Assembly (NCBI GenBank): GCA_002733205.1 | Contig: NVUW01000015.1 | Location: 1-64,000, forward strand | Length of the DNA: 64,000 nt | From: Thalassobium sp. | GTDB taxonomy: Bacteria > Pseudomonadota > Gammaproteobacteria > Pseudomonadales > Oceanobacteraceae | Reading direction: 5' to 3' | Shown: positions 1-6,993 of the stretch, piece after piece | Position numbering within the stretch: the first letter of the stretch is position 1 | Layout of the letters: each line of letters begins with the position of its first letter | Made by a program: the position numbers and the translations under genes | Notes under the pieces: model-generated | Databases searched by the model: none | What the model saw: only the letters and a program-made list of their open reading frames with translations | Told to the model about the DNA's origin: nothing

Positions 1-2
1 AG

Positions 3-128
3 CCTGCGAAGAAAGATAAAAAAGTGACGTTAAAGTCTGTTGAAAAATTGTCTGACGAAGACATTGAAGAGTGCTACACAGAAGTACTCGACATCGTTGA
101 GCCAGAAGATGAAGAAGACGACGATTAA
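3..128 (+). CDS. C-terminal end of an unknown acidic protein (truncated by window)
   Basis: The frame is open from the window edge to a TAA at 126-128 and encodes 41 residues. A lysine-rich start (PAKKDKKVTLKSVEKLSDED) is followed by a strongly acidic end (EPEDEEDDD). The start lies outside the window. The acidic tail would suit a DNA-replication or single-strand-binding accessory protein, but nothing here identifies a family. A 10-bp hairpin follows 41 bases after the stop. Confidence 0.6.
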   Translation, partial: PAKKDKKVTLKSVEKLSDEDIEECYTEVLDIVEPEDEEDDD

Positions 129-169
129 GCATTGCTTTATCTAAAATAGTGTATTACTATTGTTGAACT

Positions 170-198
170 TGCTAAGGGAACCCCAAGCTCCCTTAGCA
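170..198 (+). terminator. Hairpin after the truncated first gene
   Basis: TGCTAAGGGA (170-179) pairs perfectly with TCCCTTAGCA (189-198) around a 9-base loop. No T-run follows, so it may be an RNA-processing or 3'-protecting hairpin rather than an intrinsic terminator. Confidence 0.4.
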
Positions 199-211
199 CT
201 ATAACCGAAAC

Positions 212-266
212 CCTTCTCTATGTTGAAGATGCTCGATACGTCTTTTCATTAGAGTCATAGAGAAGG
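212..266 (+). ncRNA. 11-bp closed stem-loop element
   Basis: CCTTCTCTATG (212-222) is perfectly complementary to CATAGAGAAGG (256-266). The 33-base interior can form a smaller GAAGA/TCTT helix. It lies 10 bases before the first tRNA-like element and resembles its neighbours in being a compact domain closed by a long helix. Function unknown. Confidence 0.45.
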
Positions 267-276
267 TGAGTAGGCC

Positions 277-371
277 AAGTGTTTATTTGGAAGGGGTTAG
301 CTCAATGGTAGAGCCCTGGCCAAGGTCAAAGACGGGGGTTCAATTCCCTTACCCTTTCCAAATAAGCATTT
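277..371 (+). ncRNA. tRNA-like element 1 with 21-bp closing helix
   Basis: Positions 277-297 pair with 351-371 over 21 consecutive base pairs, G-U included. The inner seven pairs (AAGGGGT/ACCCTTT) sit where a tRNA acceptor stem would. TA (298-299), a perfect D-stem GCTC/GAGC (300-303/311-314) with loop AATGGTA, and a T-arm with loop TTCAATT (339-345; three G-C and two G-U pairs) are all present. Only 19 bases lie between D-stem and T-stem, where about 22-23 are usual, and no 5-bp anticodon stem can be drawn. The helix continues straight through the place of the 3' CCA end, so a normal mature tRNA is unlikely. It could be a tRNA mimic or a degenerate tRNA gene. Confidence 0.6.
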
Positions 372-464
372 TAACTCAACCAATGTAAGTTGGTATATTA
401 GGGCATGTCATCTGACACCTAACCGAGTAAAACGACTAGGGGTATCCCCAGTCAAATAAATTAA

Positions 465-562
465 AAGTGTTCATTCAGATGGGGTATAGCGACAACGGTA
501 GAGCACCTTAGTACAAGGCGGATGGAGGGTTCGACTCCCCAGCCCTATCTGAATGAGCATTT
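465..562 (+). ncRNA. tRNA-like element 2 with 21-bp closing helix
   Basis: Positions 465-485 pair with 542-562 over 21 consecutive pairs, the same length as element 1. A T-loop TTCGACT (530-536) on a short G-C stem and a D-loop-like CAACGGTA are present. The presumed anticodon hairpin is CCTT-AGTAC-AAGG (506-518), with 4 bp and a 5-base loop instead of 5 bp and 7. The D-stem is largely lost. Compared with element 1, four stem positions differ by compensatory pair changes, which supports selection on the helix. A standard tRNA is unlikely. Confidence 0.6.
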
Positions 563-665
563 AAAAGAATTTCCTGTATAGTACTAGTGTAACGACTGGG
601 AGGGCGCGGGACGCAATGTAGCATCGGGGTTGACTGACGTTCTGCCTGCTACACTTTTGATTGAC

Positions 666-701
666 TATTCTCTCAGACCTAGCGCTAGGTCTGAGAGAAT
701 A
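666..701. repeat. 36-base perfect palindrome
   Basis: The sequence is its own reverse complement from 666 to 701, centred on AGCGCT at 681-686. As RNA it would be an uninterrupted long hairpin with almost no loop; as DNA it is a cruciform candidate or a dimeric protein-binding site. No T-run follows, so it is not a standard terminator. Confidence 0.7.
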
Positions 702-821
702 TGTGAGGGCTGTTACCCTTGCGGTCAATTACGAGTAAGGACGATAAGAATTAAAAGTTTTACCAGTAGACTTAAATTAAATTTTAGCGTCTGCAATCGT
801 AGTTTACTGGTAGATTAAATA

Positions 822-870
822 TGGATGGTTAGAGTTGGTAGCTCTTAGGTTCGATTCCTAAAACCATCCA
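822..870 (+). ncRNA. tRNA-like element 3 lacking the anticodon arm
   Basis: Only 49 bases long. A 9-bp helix (TGGATGGTT 822-830 with AACCATCCA 862-870) closes two adjacent arms. The D-like arm is AGAG-TTGGTAG-CTCT (831-845) and the canonical T-arm is TTAGG-TTCGATT-CCTAA (845-861, sharing base 845). The T-arm follows the D-arm directly, with no room for an anticodon stem-loop. The D-stem strands are swapped relative to the usual GCTC/GAGC yet still pair. It cannot decode; mimicry, decoy or scaffold roles are speculation. Confidence 0.55.
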
Positions 871-980
871 CCGAATAGGAGTCCTTCGCCTCAATCGGCT
901 TAGGGAAATATACTGTAGTAACCAGCGCTTCGGGCGGGTTGCCATAGGGCTAGTTGGAAATCTAAGCAGCTCCACCGAAT

Positions 981-1042
981 AGAACAAGTGGCAGTCAATT
1001 GACTTTATAATCGAAAATTGGGGAAAGCTGCACACTTGTTCT
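981..1042 (+). ncRNA. 14-bp hairpin element
   Basis: AGAACAAGTG-GCAG (981-994) pairs with CTGC-A-CACTTGTTCT (1028-1042) over 14 bp with one bulged A. The interior can form a CAATT/AATTG helix. The element follows the second copy of the CCACCGAATAG word. Function unknown. Confidence 0.45.
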
Positions 1043-1227
1043 TCCTATCCTCTGAGGGGTGGACGCAAGCACCTAGACCGGCGTTCGGAAGCGGCCTAGT
1101 AGTAAAGGGTACAGTAAAAGCCTTGTACTTCCGATAGCAAATAAGAGGTTAGGTGAATCGTTTACGTCAGGTTGCGAGAACCCTTATAAAGTGAGTGCAT
1201 TCAATCACTCCAACCGTATTTCTTAAT

Positions 1228-1300
1228 GGGCCGGTATTAACTGGAATAGGCGCTAGTTAATTCCTATAAAGAGAGTAGCTAACCTTACTACTCCGGCCCC
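1228..1300 (+). ncRNA. 73-base, 7-bp-closed two-armed element
   Basis: GGGCCGG (1228-1234) pairs with CCGGCCC (1293-1299), giving tRNA-like overall size and a 7-bp closing stem followed by TA. The interior makes two arms, TTAACT/AGTTAA (1237-1242/1255-1260) and AGTAG/CTACT near 1274-1292, but no T-loop consensus. It may be a more diverged member of the tRNA-like set or simply a structured RNA. Confidence 0.35.
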
Positions 1301-1307
1301 ACCTATA

Positions 1308-1364
1308 AGAGGAAGGTACGTGGATTGTCAAACGCCATGCGCCATGTATTGACCTCCTCTTTTT
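1308..1364 (+). terminator. Probable intrinsic terminator of the RNA region
   Basis: AGAGGAAGGT (1308-1317) pairs with ACCTCCTCT (1352-1360), one bulged A, and runs directly into a T-tract (1360-1364). The loop is long (34 bases) but can fold internally. It lies between the structured RNA region and the promoter of the replication genes. Confidence 0.5.
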
Positions 1365-1430
1365 ACTGTGTGACTCTCCTCCCGAAAGCCGTCTCTTTTA
1401 GCGTTGATGGTGAGTAGGGACTTTTTTCTC

Positions 1431-1459
1431 TTTACTTCCTTAAAAGACTGTAGTACTAT
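1431..1459 (+). promoter_or_regulatory. Probable promoter of the replication operon
   Basis: A -35-like TTTACT (1431-1436) and a -10-like TACTAT (1454-1459) are separated by 17 bases, 39 bases upstream of the first gene. The spacer ends in CTGTAG, so the -10 lies in GTAGTACTATAAAA, the same word seen at other start regions of this phage. Confidence 0.5.
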
Positions 1460-1498
1460 AAAACCTCAATTTTGTAAAATATTTTTTGAGGCACTTTT

Positions 1499-2767
1499 AT
1501 GGCACATAGTAGAATAGGGCCAAGTGCTGCTAAGCGATGGATGAATTGCACAGGCAGCATAGACCTTATACAATTCCTTAGATCACAAGAAAAAATACCC
1601 CTGAAGAGTCCTACAAACAAGGCTTCGGAACTGGGTACCGCTGTCCACTATGTGGGTGAGCAAGTCCTACTAAAAACACGTCGCGTTAACCAGTTTAAAA
1701 ATATTCCTGTTAAAGTTGATGAGATGAAGTTTCCTGTGTTGCTGTCCCAAAAGAATTTGGATGATGCACAGGCTTACGTAAGCTTCTGTAGGAAAGCAAA
1801 GGAGCAGCACCCTGGTAAGATGGTAGTCGAAGAGACTTACGACCTTAGTAAGGTGTATGACGCCCCAATAGGCGGCACGACTGACTGTAGTATCGTTGGC
1901 AGAGTGCTACAAGTAATTGATTATAAGAATGGAGCCTTTCCTGTTTACGCAGAGGGCAACCCACAAATTATGATCTATGGCTTAGGTGCCTATTATAAAT
2001 ATAGAAAGGTGAAAAAGATTCGCAAAATTCGCCTTGTTATATTCCAACCAAACGCCCGTGATAAACATGGCCCCGTTCGTGAACACACAATGCACCTTCA
2101 TGAATTATTGAAGTGGGAAAAAGAGGAATTAATCCCTGCACTAGAAACTATCAAAAGTGGTAAAGGTGTGCTAATACCTTCCCGCGAAAACTGCATGTTC
2201 TGTGAAGCTAAAGGGTTTTGTAAGGCTCTTAAAGAACAGAAACCAAAACTTGTCAAGGATATGATTGTAAGTTCTTCGCTTATACCAATGCTTGATTCAG
2301 GTAGTTTGCCAAACCCAGAAGAGTTAAACGAAAAAGAATTGATAAGTGTTTTACAAAACGCCGATCATGTAATAGAATTTTACACAGCTTGTAAGAAACT
2401 TGCCAAATCGAAACTTGAAACCAACAAGACTGCCTTACCTGGCTTCGGACTAAGACCAAACCTTGGGAACCGTAGTTACCGATCTGACAAGATTCTTACA
2501 AGCACCCTAGAGGAGTACGACGTATCCTTAAGGAGTATAAAGGTAGCAGCCAGCGAACGCTTCATGACTGTTCCCGAATTAGAGTCGTATGTAAGTACTA
2601 CACTAGAATGGGATAAGGATGATGTTGAAGAGTTCATGGATAAAGTTACTACAAGAAAGGTATCTAGCCACGCGCTAGTCCCTGTCTCTGAGGCAGCAAA
2701 TGATTTTGCCGAAGCGATGAAATCTAATCCGAAAATCAGAAAACGACGTAAAAAGGTAATAAGTTAA
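1499..2767 (+). CDS. DUF2800 / Cas4-like PD-(D/E)XK nuclease
   Basis: This 422-residue protein is a phage DNA-processing exonuclease of the RecB/Cas4 type. The N-terminal signature GPSAAKRWMNCTGS is typical of the family. The nuclease core shows GGTTDCSIVGR near residue 128 and VIDYKNG near 140, giving the D...(D/E)XK residues. A cysteine cluster, NCMFCEAKGFC (about 230-240), matches the C-terminal cysteines that bind an iron-sulfur cluster in Cas4-like members. A TGAGG ribosome site precedes the ATG. It heads an operon with the ssDNA-binding protein, whose start is one base beyond its stop; DUF2800 and DUF2815 genes commonly sit together in phages. Confidence 0.85.
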   Translation: MAHSRIGPSAAKRWMNCTGSIDLIQFLRSQEKIPLKSPTNKASELGTAVHYVGEQVLLKTRRVNQFKNIPVKVDEMKFPVLLSQKNLDDAQAYVSFCRKAKEQHPGKMVVEETYDLSKVYDAPIGGTTDCSIVGRVLQVIDYKNGAFPVYAEGNPQIMIYGLGAYYKYRKVKKIRKIRLVIFQPNARDKHGPVREHTMHLHELLKWEKEELIPALETIKSGKGVLIPSRENCMFCEAKGFCKALKEQKPKLVKDMIVSSSLIPMLDSGSLPNPEELNEKELISVLQNADHVIEFYTACKKLAKSKLETNKTALPGFGLRPNLGNRSYRSDKILTSTLEEYDVSLRSIKVAASERFMTVPELESYVSTTLEWDKDDVEEFMDKVTTRKVSSHALVPVSEAANDFAEAMKSNPKIRKRRKKVIS

Positions 2768-2768
2768 T

Positions 2769-3617
2769 ATGGCTAATCCATTTAAAGTTCTACTTGGTTC
2801 TAAAGGTTCTCCGGTACGTTCTTCATTCATGTTCGTTCGTGAATTGCAAGAAGATGAGCATGGAAATAAAAAGTGTAAGACTGGTATCCTACTTCCCAAA
2901 TCCGACACTGCCACTTTTAAAAAGATGGTGAAAGCAGTTAACGCTGCGGGACAAAAGAAGTTTGGTTCGAAGTTCAATGTTAAAACCACTAATAAAAATG
3001 TGCCATTTCGGGACGGTGATAAACTTGCCAAAGATCCTGACAGTTCGGTGGGCAAAGAAGCCAAAGGGCATTGGGTTCTAACTGCTATTGGGTATAAGCT
3101 ACCTGATATTCAAAACCGTAAAAATGAAAAGATTATTGATGACGACGAGATTGAAGAAACAGCCCGCTCGGGTAACTACTTCCTAATCAGCGTTACTTTT
3201 AAAGGTTTTGAGAAAGGCGGTAATTCTGGCGTTCGAACTGAATTAAATAACATCATGTATGTCAAAGAGGGCGAAGCTCTTGATGGTTCAATGAGTGGTG
3301 AAGATGAATTCCGTGAACACGCCATGGATGATGACGAAGAGCTGGATGAAGACGGAATGAAAGCGCTTTTCAAGAAGGCAAAGAGTGCCGACAAGAAAGC
3401 CGCTAAAAAAGCGTTAAAGGAAACGGGTGAATCCTCAATTGGTGAAGTTGATGAAGAGGATTACGAAGACCTAGCTGAAGCACTTCGTGAAATAGTTGGC
3501 GAGGAAGAAGAGGACGAAGAAGAAGAGGATGACGAAGAAGAAGAAGAAGAAGAAAAGCCTAAAAAGAAAAAGAAAAAGTCTTCTGACAAAAAGTCCTCTC
3601 GCCGGTCTCGCCGTTAA
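2769..3617 (+). CDS. DUF2815-family single-stranded DNA-binding protein
   Basis: 282 residues. The first roughly 190 match the phage DUF2815 ssDNA-binding fold (VLLGSKGSPVRSSFMFVREL, then a FISVTFKG-like strand region). The protein probably coats replication intermediates with the neighbouring nuclease and polymerase. The C-terminus is unusual: an acidic run of more than 30 residues (about 225-260) is followed by a lysine/serine/arginine tail (KPKKKKKK...SRRSRR). Acidic tails are known in SSBs as protein-docking sites; an added basic end is not typical. A strong terminator follows 18 bases after the stop. Confidence 0.8.
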   Translation: MANPFKVLLGSKGSPVRSSFMFVRELQEDEHGNKKCKTGILLPKSDTATFKKMVKAVNAAGQKKFGSKFNVKTTNKNVPFRDGDKLAKDPDSSVGKEAKGHWVLTAIGYKLPDIQNRKNEKIIDDDEIEETARSGNYFLISVTFKGFEKGGNSGVRTELNNIMYVKEGEALDGSMSGEDEFREHAMDDDEELDEDGMKALFKKAKSADKKAAKKALKETGESSIGEVDEEDYEDLAEALREIVGEEEEDEEEEDDEEEEEEEKPKKKKKKSSDKKSSRRSRR

Positions 3618-3634
3618 GTTGCTAGTGTAAAATT

Positions 3635-3667
3635 AAAAAAGCCGGTACTCTTGTACTGGCTTTTTTA
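3635..3667 (+). terminator. Intrinsic terminator after the SSB gene
   Basis: GCCGGTAC-TCTT-GTACTGGC is flanked by an A-run upstream and six Ts downstream. The symmetry would let it work in both directions. It separates the nuclease/SSB pair from the polymerase, so either the polymerase has its own promoter or termination is partial. Confidence 0.85.
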
Positions 3668-3679
3668 TGCTTAGGATTA

Positions 3680-5740
3680 ATGAAAATGAAATTGAACCCC
3701 AAAAGATATGAAGATCAAGTTTTCGTAGATATAGATTTCGAAACGAGGTCACTTGCCAACATCAAGGATGTGGGGGCAATGAAGTACGCCGAACACCCAT
3801 CGACACAAATGCTTATTGTGAGTTGGCAGTTTAGCAACAGTGACAGGAAGTATAGTTGGAACCCTTTTACTAGCAGGAGAAAGGCACCAACTGCACTACT
3901 AAGGGCCATACGTAGAAAGGAAGTTTTCCTACGCGCCTTTAACAGTGAGTTTGAATTTTGGATATGGAACCTTGTTTGTGTTCGCCAATTCGGTTGGCCG
4001 GAAATGAAAAACAATAGGTTCTATGATGCTATGGGCCAATCGGTTGCTTCTGCTTTCCCTGCCAATCTGAATGACGCCGCGTTGCGCTCTCGTGCTGCAC
4101 ACCTAAAGAATGAAGATGGAAAGGATTTAATACAGTTCTTCAGTGTACCTATAAAGGACACTACAGTATTTCGTGATCCTCGAATGTTCAAAAAGGAGTT
4201 CAAACAGTTTGTAGCTTATTGTGATGATGACGTTGCCGCGCAAAAAGCAGTATGTAATGCCACACCTGTACTAAGCCCAGCAGAACAAGACGTGATGTTC
4301 CTCACTGAAAAGATGAATGAGCGGGGCATACCTATTAATGTTGAGTTCGTTCGCAGTGCATTGAACATGGTTAATATTGCACAACGGCGAATGGATAAAC
4401 GTGCAAGGGCTATACTAGTAGAAACAGGTTGTCGTGGTGACTTCCATTCCCTTAGTCAAAGAGATGCTGTAAGGAACTGGGCGAAAAAACGGGGGCTCGA
4501 CATCCCCAACATGCAAAAGGAAACCATTCAAAACTTTATTGACGAGGATATTATAAGTGATCCCTTGGTTAAAGAAGTTTTACAAATGCGCCTCCAACAC
4601 GCTAAGACTAGTACTGCAAAGTATAGGACTATGCTTGCGCAAACTGACGTTAATGGTTTTATTCATGGTTTTATTAAGTATCATATCGCTAAGACTGGTC
4701 GTTGGGGCGGTCGTGGTATGCAGATACAGAATTTCCCCAAGCCTGGAAAGTCATTACCTAAAACTCCAAGTGACTGGAAAGAATATGATAAAGTTATTGA
4801 CCAGATCGTTAAAGCGATTGAAGACGAAGATGTAGATTGGCTGTTAGAATACCATCCCGACATAATGGAAATACTTGCTGGCTATTTGCGTGCTGCGATT
4901 CAAGCGCCAAAGGGTTACAAGTTTGTCAGTGCGGATTATGGCCAAATCGAAGCGCGGGTTGTTCTATGGATTGCCGGTTCCAAAAATGGCATGAAAGATT
5001 TTGGTGGTGATGGAAAAGTATATGAAGCAATGGCCGCTTCCATATATGGTCTGAACATAAAGAAGATCACCAAAGATAGTATCCACCGCTTCATAGGTAA
5101 GCAGACTGTACTAGGCTCCGGCTTTGGAATGGGTTGGGAAAAGTTTATCACATCTTGTTGGGATGTTGCACAGGTTCGCGTAGATAAGAAAACAGCACAG
5201 AAGGCGATAAATGGTTACAGGGAACGGTACTTTGAAGTAGTAGCCCTATGGAAAGCAGCAGAAAAAGCAGCCATGGAAGCTGTTCGCCGCCCCGGTAGAA
5301 GGGTAAAGGTTAACAAGTTTGTATCATACAAGATGCGTGGCAAGCATTTGTACTGTAAGTTGCCTAGTGGTCGTGAATTATGTTACCCTTTTGCATGTAT
5401 TAAAGATGCGAAGTACTTTAAGACTACAAAACCTCAACTACACTTTGAAGGAAAAGATTCTAAGACCCAACAATGGTCTTTGATGAAAACCTACGGGGGT
5501 TCATTAGTAGAGAACTTTGTACAAGCAATCGCAAGAGATATAATGGCCCATGGAATGTTCAACGCTGAAAAAGCAGGGTACCCCACAATATTCTCAGTTC
5601 ACGATGAAGCTGCTGCACTTGTTAAGAAGAAGTTCGGTAGCGTTAAGGAATACGAAAAACTCCTTTGCATCCTTCCACGTTGGGCTAAAGGCTGTCCAGT
5701 TGTCGCAGAAGGTTGGCAAGGTAAATACTACAGGAAATAA
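3680..5740 (+). CDS. Family A DNA polymerase with 3'-5' exonuclease
   Basis: 686 residues; the replicative polymerase of the phage. The N-terminal proofreading domain has exo I VDIDFETRS (about 17-25), exo II FNSEFEFW and exo III YCDDDVAAQ. The polymerase domain has motif A SADYGQIEARV (about 416), motif B GKQTVLGSGFGMG (about 472) and motif C VHDEAA (about 640). No 5' nuclease domain is present, as usual for phage family A enzymes. TTAGGATT precedes the ATG at 3680; a second in-frame ATG at 3686 is possible. A stand-alone replicative helicase-primase is not visible in the window. Confidence 0.93.
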   Translation: MKMKLNPKRYEDQVFVDIDFETRSLANIKDVGAMKYAEHPSTQMLIVSWQFSNSDRKYSWNPFTSRRKAPTALLRAIRRKEVFLRAFNSEFEFWIWNLVCVRQFGWPEMKNNRFYDAMGQSVASAFPANLNDAALRSRAAHLKNEDGKDLIQFFSVPIKDTTVFRDPRMFKKEFKQFVAYCDDDVAAQKAVCNATPVLSPAEQDVMFLTEKMNERGIPINVEFVRSALNMVNIAQRRMDKRARAILVETGCRGDFHSLSQRDAVRNWAKKRGLDIPNMQKETIQNFIDEDIISDPLVKEVLQMRLQHAKTSTAKYRTMLAQTDVNGFIHGFIKYHIAKTGRWGGRGMQIQNFPKPGKSLPKTPSDWKEYDKVIDQIVKAIEDEDVDWLLEYHPDIMEILAGYLRAAIQAPKGYKFVSADYGQIEARVVLWIAGSKNGMKDFGGDGKVYEAMAASIYGLNIKKITKDSIHRFIGKQTVLGSGFGMGWEKFITSCWDVAQVRVDKKTAQKAINGYRERYFEVVALWKAAEKAAMEAVRRPGRRVKVNKFVSYKMRGKHLYCKLPSGRELCYPFACIKDAKYFKTTKPQLHFEGKDSKTQQWSLMKTYGGSLVENFVQAIARDIMAHGMFNAEKAGYPTIFSVHDEAAALVKKKFGSVKEYEKLLCILPRWAKGCPVVAEGWQGKYYRK

Positions 5741-5744
5741 GATT

Positions 5745-6341
5745 ATGTCAAGTGACCCAATAGAAACAAAAGAAACAGCAGTACCAGTACCTGATAAAGT
5801 ACGCGCAGCTAAAAAGAAAAGGCATCCCCTGCTTTGCAGTTGTGATGAATGTTCTGTAGTAGTAGGTAGGACAAAGGAGCTAAACCCTATTGCGGTAGAA
5901 GAACCACAACCGCAGGAGATACACCCCAGCCACTGCTGTTGCTCTGTTTGTAAACCAATGATGCTGTCTAATAGTGGTACTGAACTGGAGATGTCAGAAA
6001 TCGAGATTAAAAGTGGAGATACTGTAACAATGTCAGATATATATACGCCTACGCTGGACGGGCTATCAGTATCTGAAAAAGAGGTAGGAAAGCATTACAA
6101 CATCGTCCTTTATCGCTATTTAACAGATGAAGAAATTGAATCAAGAACTGTTAAAATAAAGCTCGACCCATATCGCCTAGCAGAACACTACACTTTCAGT
6201 AGCTCCGCAATGGAACACATTTTCAAGAAGTCGATACGCAACACCTCTAAAGGTGCGACTGAAGAAAAAGTACTTACTGAAATTATAGCAACTGCTAAGC
6301 GTCAACTTGAAATACTAGAAGAAAGGAAATTAAACCTGTGA
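5745..6341 (+). CDS. Conserved phage protein with two CxCxxC motifs
   Basis: 198 residues from the ATG at 5745, four bases after the polymerase stop; an upstream extension of the frame would lie inside the polymerase gene. The N-terminal half contains HPLLCSCDECS and HPSHCCCSVCK, a repeated histidine-CxCxxC pattern that could bind metal. The C-terminal half (KLDPYRLAEHY to KRQLEILEERK) resembles a small helical domain common in phage nucleotide/replication loci, with the pattern AMEHIFKKSIR...GATEEKVLTEI. Function unknown; the position suggests a replication accessory role. Confidence 0.7.
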   Translation: MSSDPIETKETAVPVPDKVRAAKKKRHPLLCSCDECSVVVGRTKELNPIAVEEPQPQEIHPSHCCCSVCKPMMLSNSGTELEMSEIEIKSGDTVTMSDIYTPTLDGLSVSEKEVGKHYNIVLYRYLTDEEIESRTVKIKLDPYRLAEHYTFSSSAMEHIFKKSIRNTSKGATEEKVLTEIIATAKRQLEILEERKLNL

Positions 6342-6580
6342 ATATTAAAGAAGAGTTTAAAAAGCTAACAAGTTTCAAGGCCAAGGCTACCGCAGTGGGC
6401 ATAGCAGTAGCTGTAGTAGTTATAATACTGTCGGGGCTTTGGACTGTTCGTTGGGTCGTGATCAACTTCAATGCTGTTACCATTCACAAGTCAACCTATA
6501 AGGTACCAGAGTATGACCGCGTTTGTCTTATAGTATCCAACTCTGAAGACCTGTCTGTAGATTGTTGGAGTGAGAAATGA
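6338..6580 (+). CDS. Small single-pass membrane protein
   Basis: 80 residues starting at GTG, overlapping the upstream stop by four bases. A basic N-terminus (EEFKKLTSFKAK) is followed by one clear transmembrane segment (about 17-40, VGIAVAVVVIILSG) and a short outside domain with two cysteines. The predicted orientation is N-in. No family recognised. Confidence 0.65.
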   Translation: MNIKEEFKKLTSFKAKATAVGIAVAVVVIILSGLWTVRWVVINFNAVTIHKSTYKVPEYDRVCLIVSNSEDLSVDCWSEK

Positions 6581-6993
6581 GAAGGATAAAAGCGGCGTTT
6601 CAATTAGAACGTTTCTCCGGTCGCTATAAAGTGTATTCCCAAATGTTTAATCAGGAACAGGAAGCCGCAGGGGAAAAACCCTTCATCAAATTACTATATG
6701 TTGATGCAGAAGAAACAAAGGGTCTTGATTTCATAGCCGTTGAAGTCGAACTAGGTTTACGTATGGAGGGTGAAAAGATATGCCCTCCTGCAATAGGATC
6801 AACATGGGTGCATTCTAACAAAAATGTCTACGAAGTGATGCTTATCACTAACCAAGAGTCAACTAACCCAATGTACATGCCTACTGTAGTATATATGAAT
6901 GCAGACACTGGCAGTACCTGGACACGCCCTTTGCATGATTGGTACAGAAGCATGACTTTATGTGACTTCAAGTATAAAAAGGAGGAGTTTTAA
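6577..6993 (+). CDS. Conserved phage protein of unknown function
   Basis: 138 residues, start overlapping the previous stop (ATGA). The C-terminal half (GSTWVHSNKNVYEVMLITN ... RPLHDWYRSMT) has the look of a small beta-barrel domain widespread in phages, with a conserved G-S-x-W, YEV, N and final DW. No catalytic motif is visible. It shares the operon with the polymerase and nucleases. Confidence 0.65.
   Translation: MRRIKAAFQLERFSGRYKVYSQMFNQEQEAAGEKPFIKLLYVDAEETKGLDFIAVEVELGLRMEGEKICPPAIGSTWVHSNKNVYEVMLITNQESTNPMYMPTVVYMNADTGSTWTRPLHDWYRSMTLCDFKYKKEEF

Larger units (their letters stand above)
129..1364 (+). ncRNA. Structured non-coding RNA region with tRNA-like elements
   Basis: About 1.2 kb between two plus-strand genes has no ORF with a credible start and composition, but is dense in inverted repeats. 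Besides the elements listed separately there are hairpins at 379-394 (ACCAA/TTGGT), 434-453 (GACT-GGGG-TAT-CCCC-AGTC with one bulged A), 761-812 (11 bp, one G-U), 1073-1099 (CTAG/CTAG plus CCG/CGG) and 1193-1210 (GAGTG/CACTC). A 12-base word, TCCACCGAATAG, occurs at 867 and again near 971. The region ends at a probable intrinsic terminator. Strand is inferred from the orientation of the T-arm motifs and the terminator. Function is unknown. Confidence 0.6.

Noticed and set aside
283..365. Ordinary functional tRNA gene
   Set aside because: The anticodon arm cannot form the normal 5-bp stem with 7-base loop and the acceptor pairing runs on through the place of the CCA end, so it is called tRNA-like instead.
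630..1035. Two ORFs of about 60-70 codons on opposite strands in the RNA region
   Set aside because: They cross the 36-base palindrome and hairpins, have arginine/serine-rich composition unlike phage proteins, and no good ribosome site.
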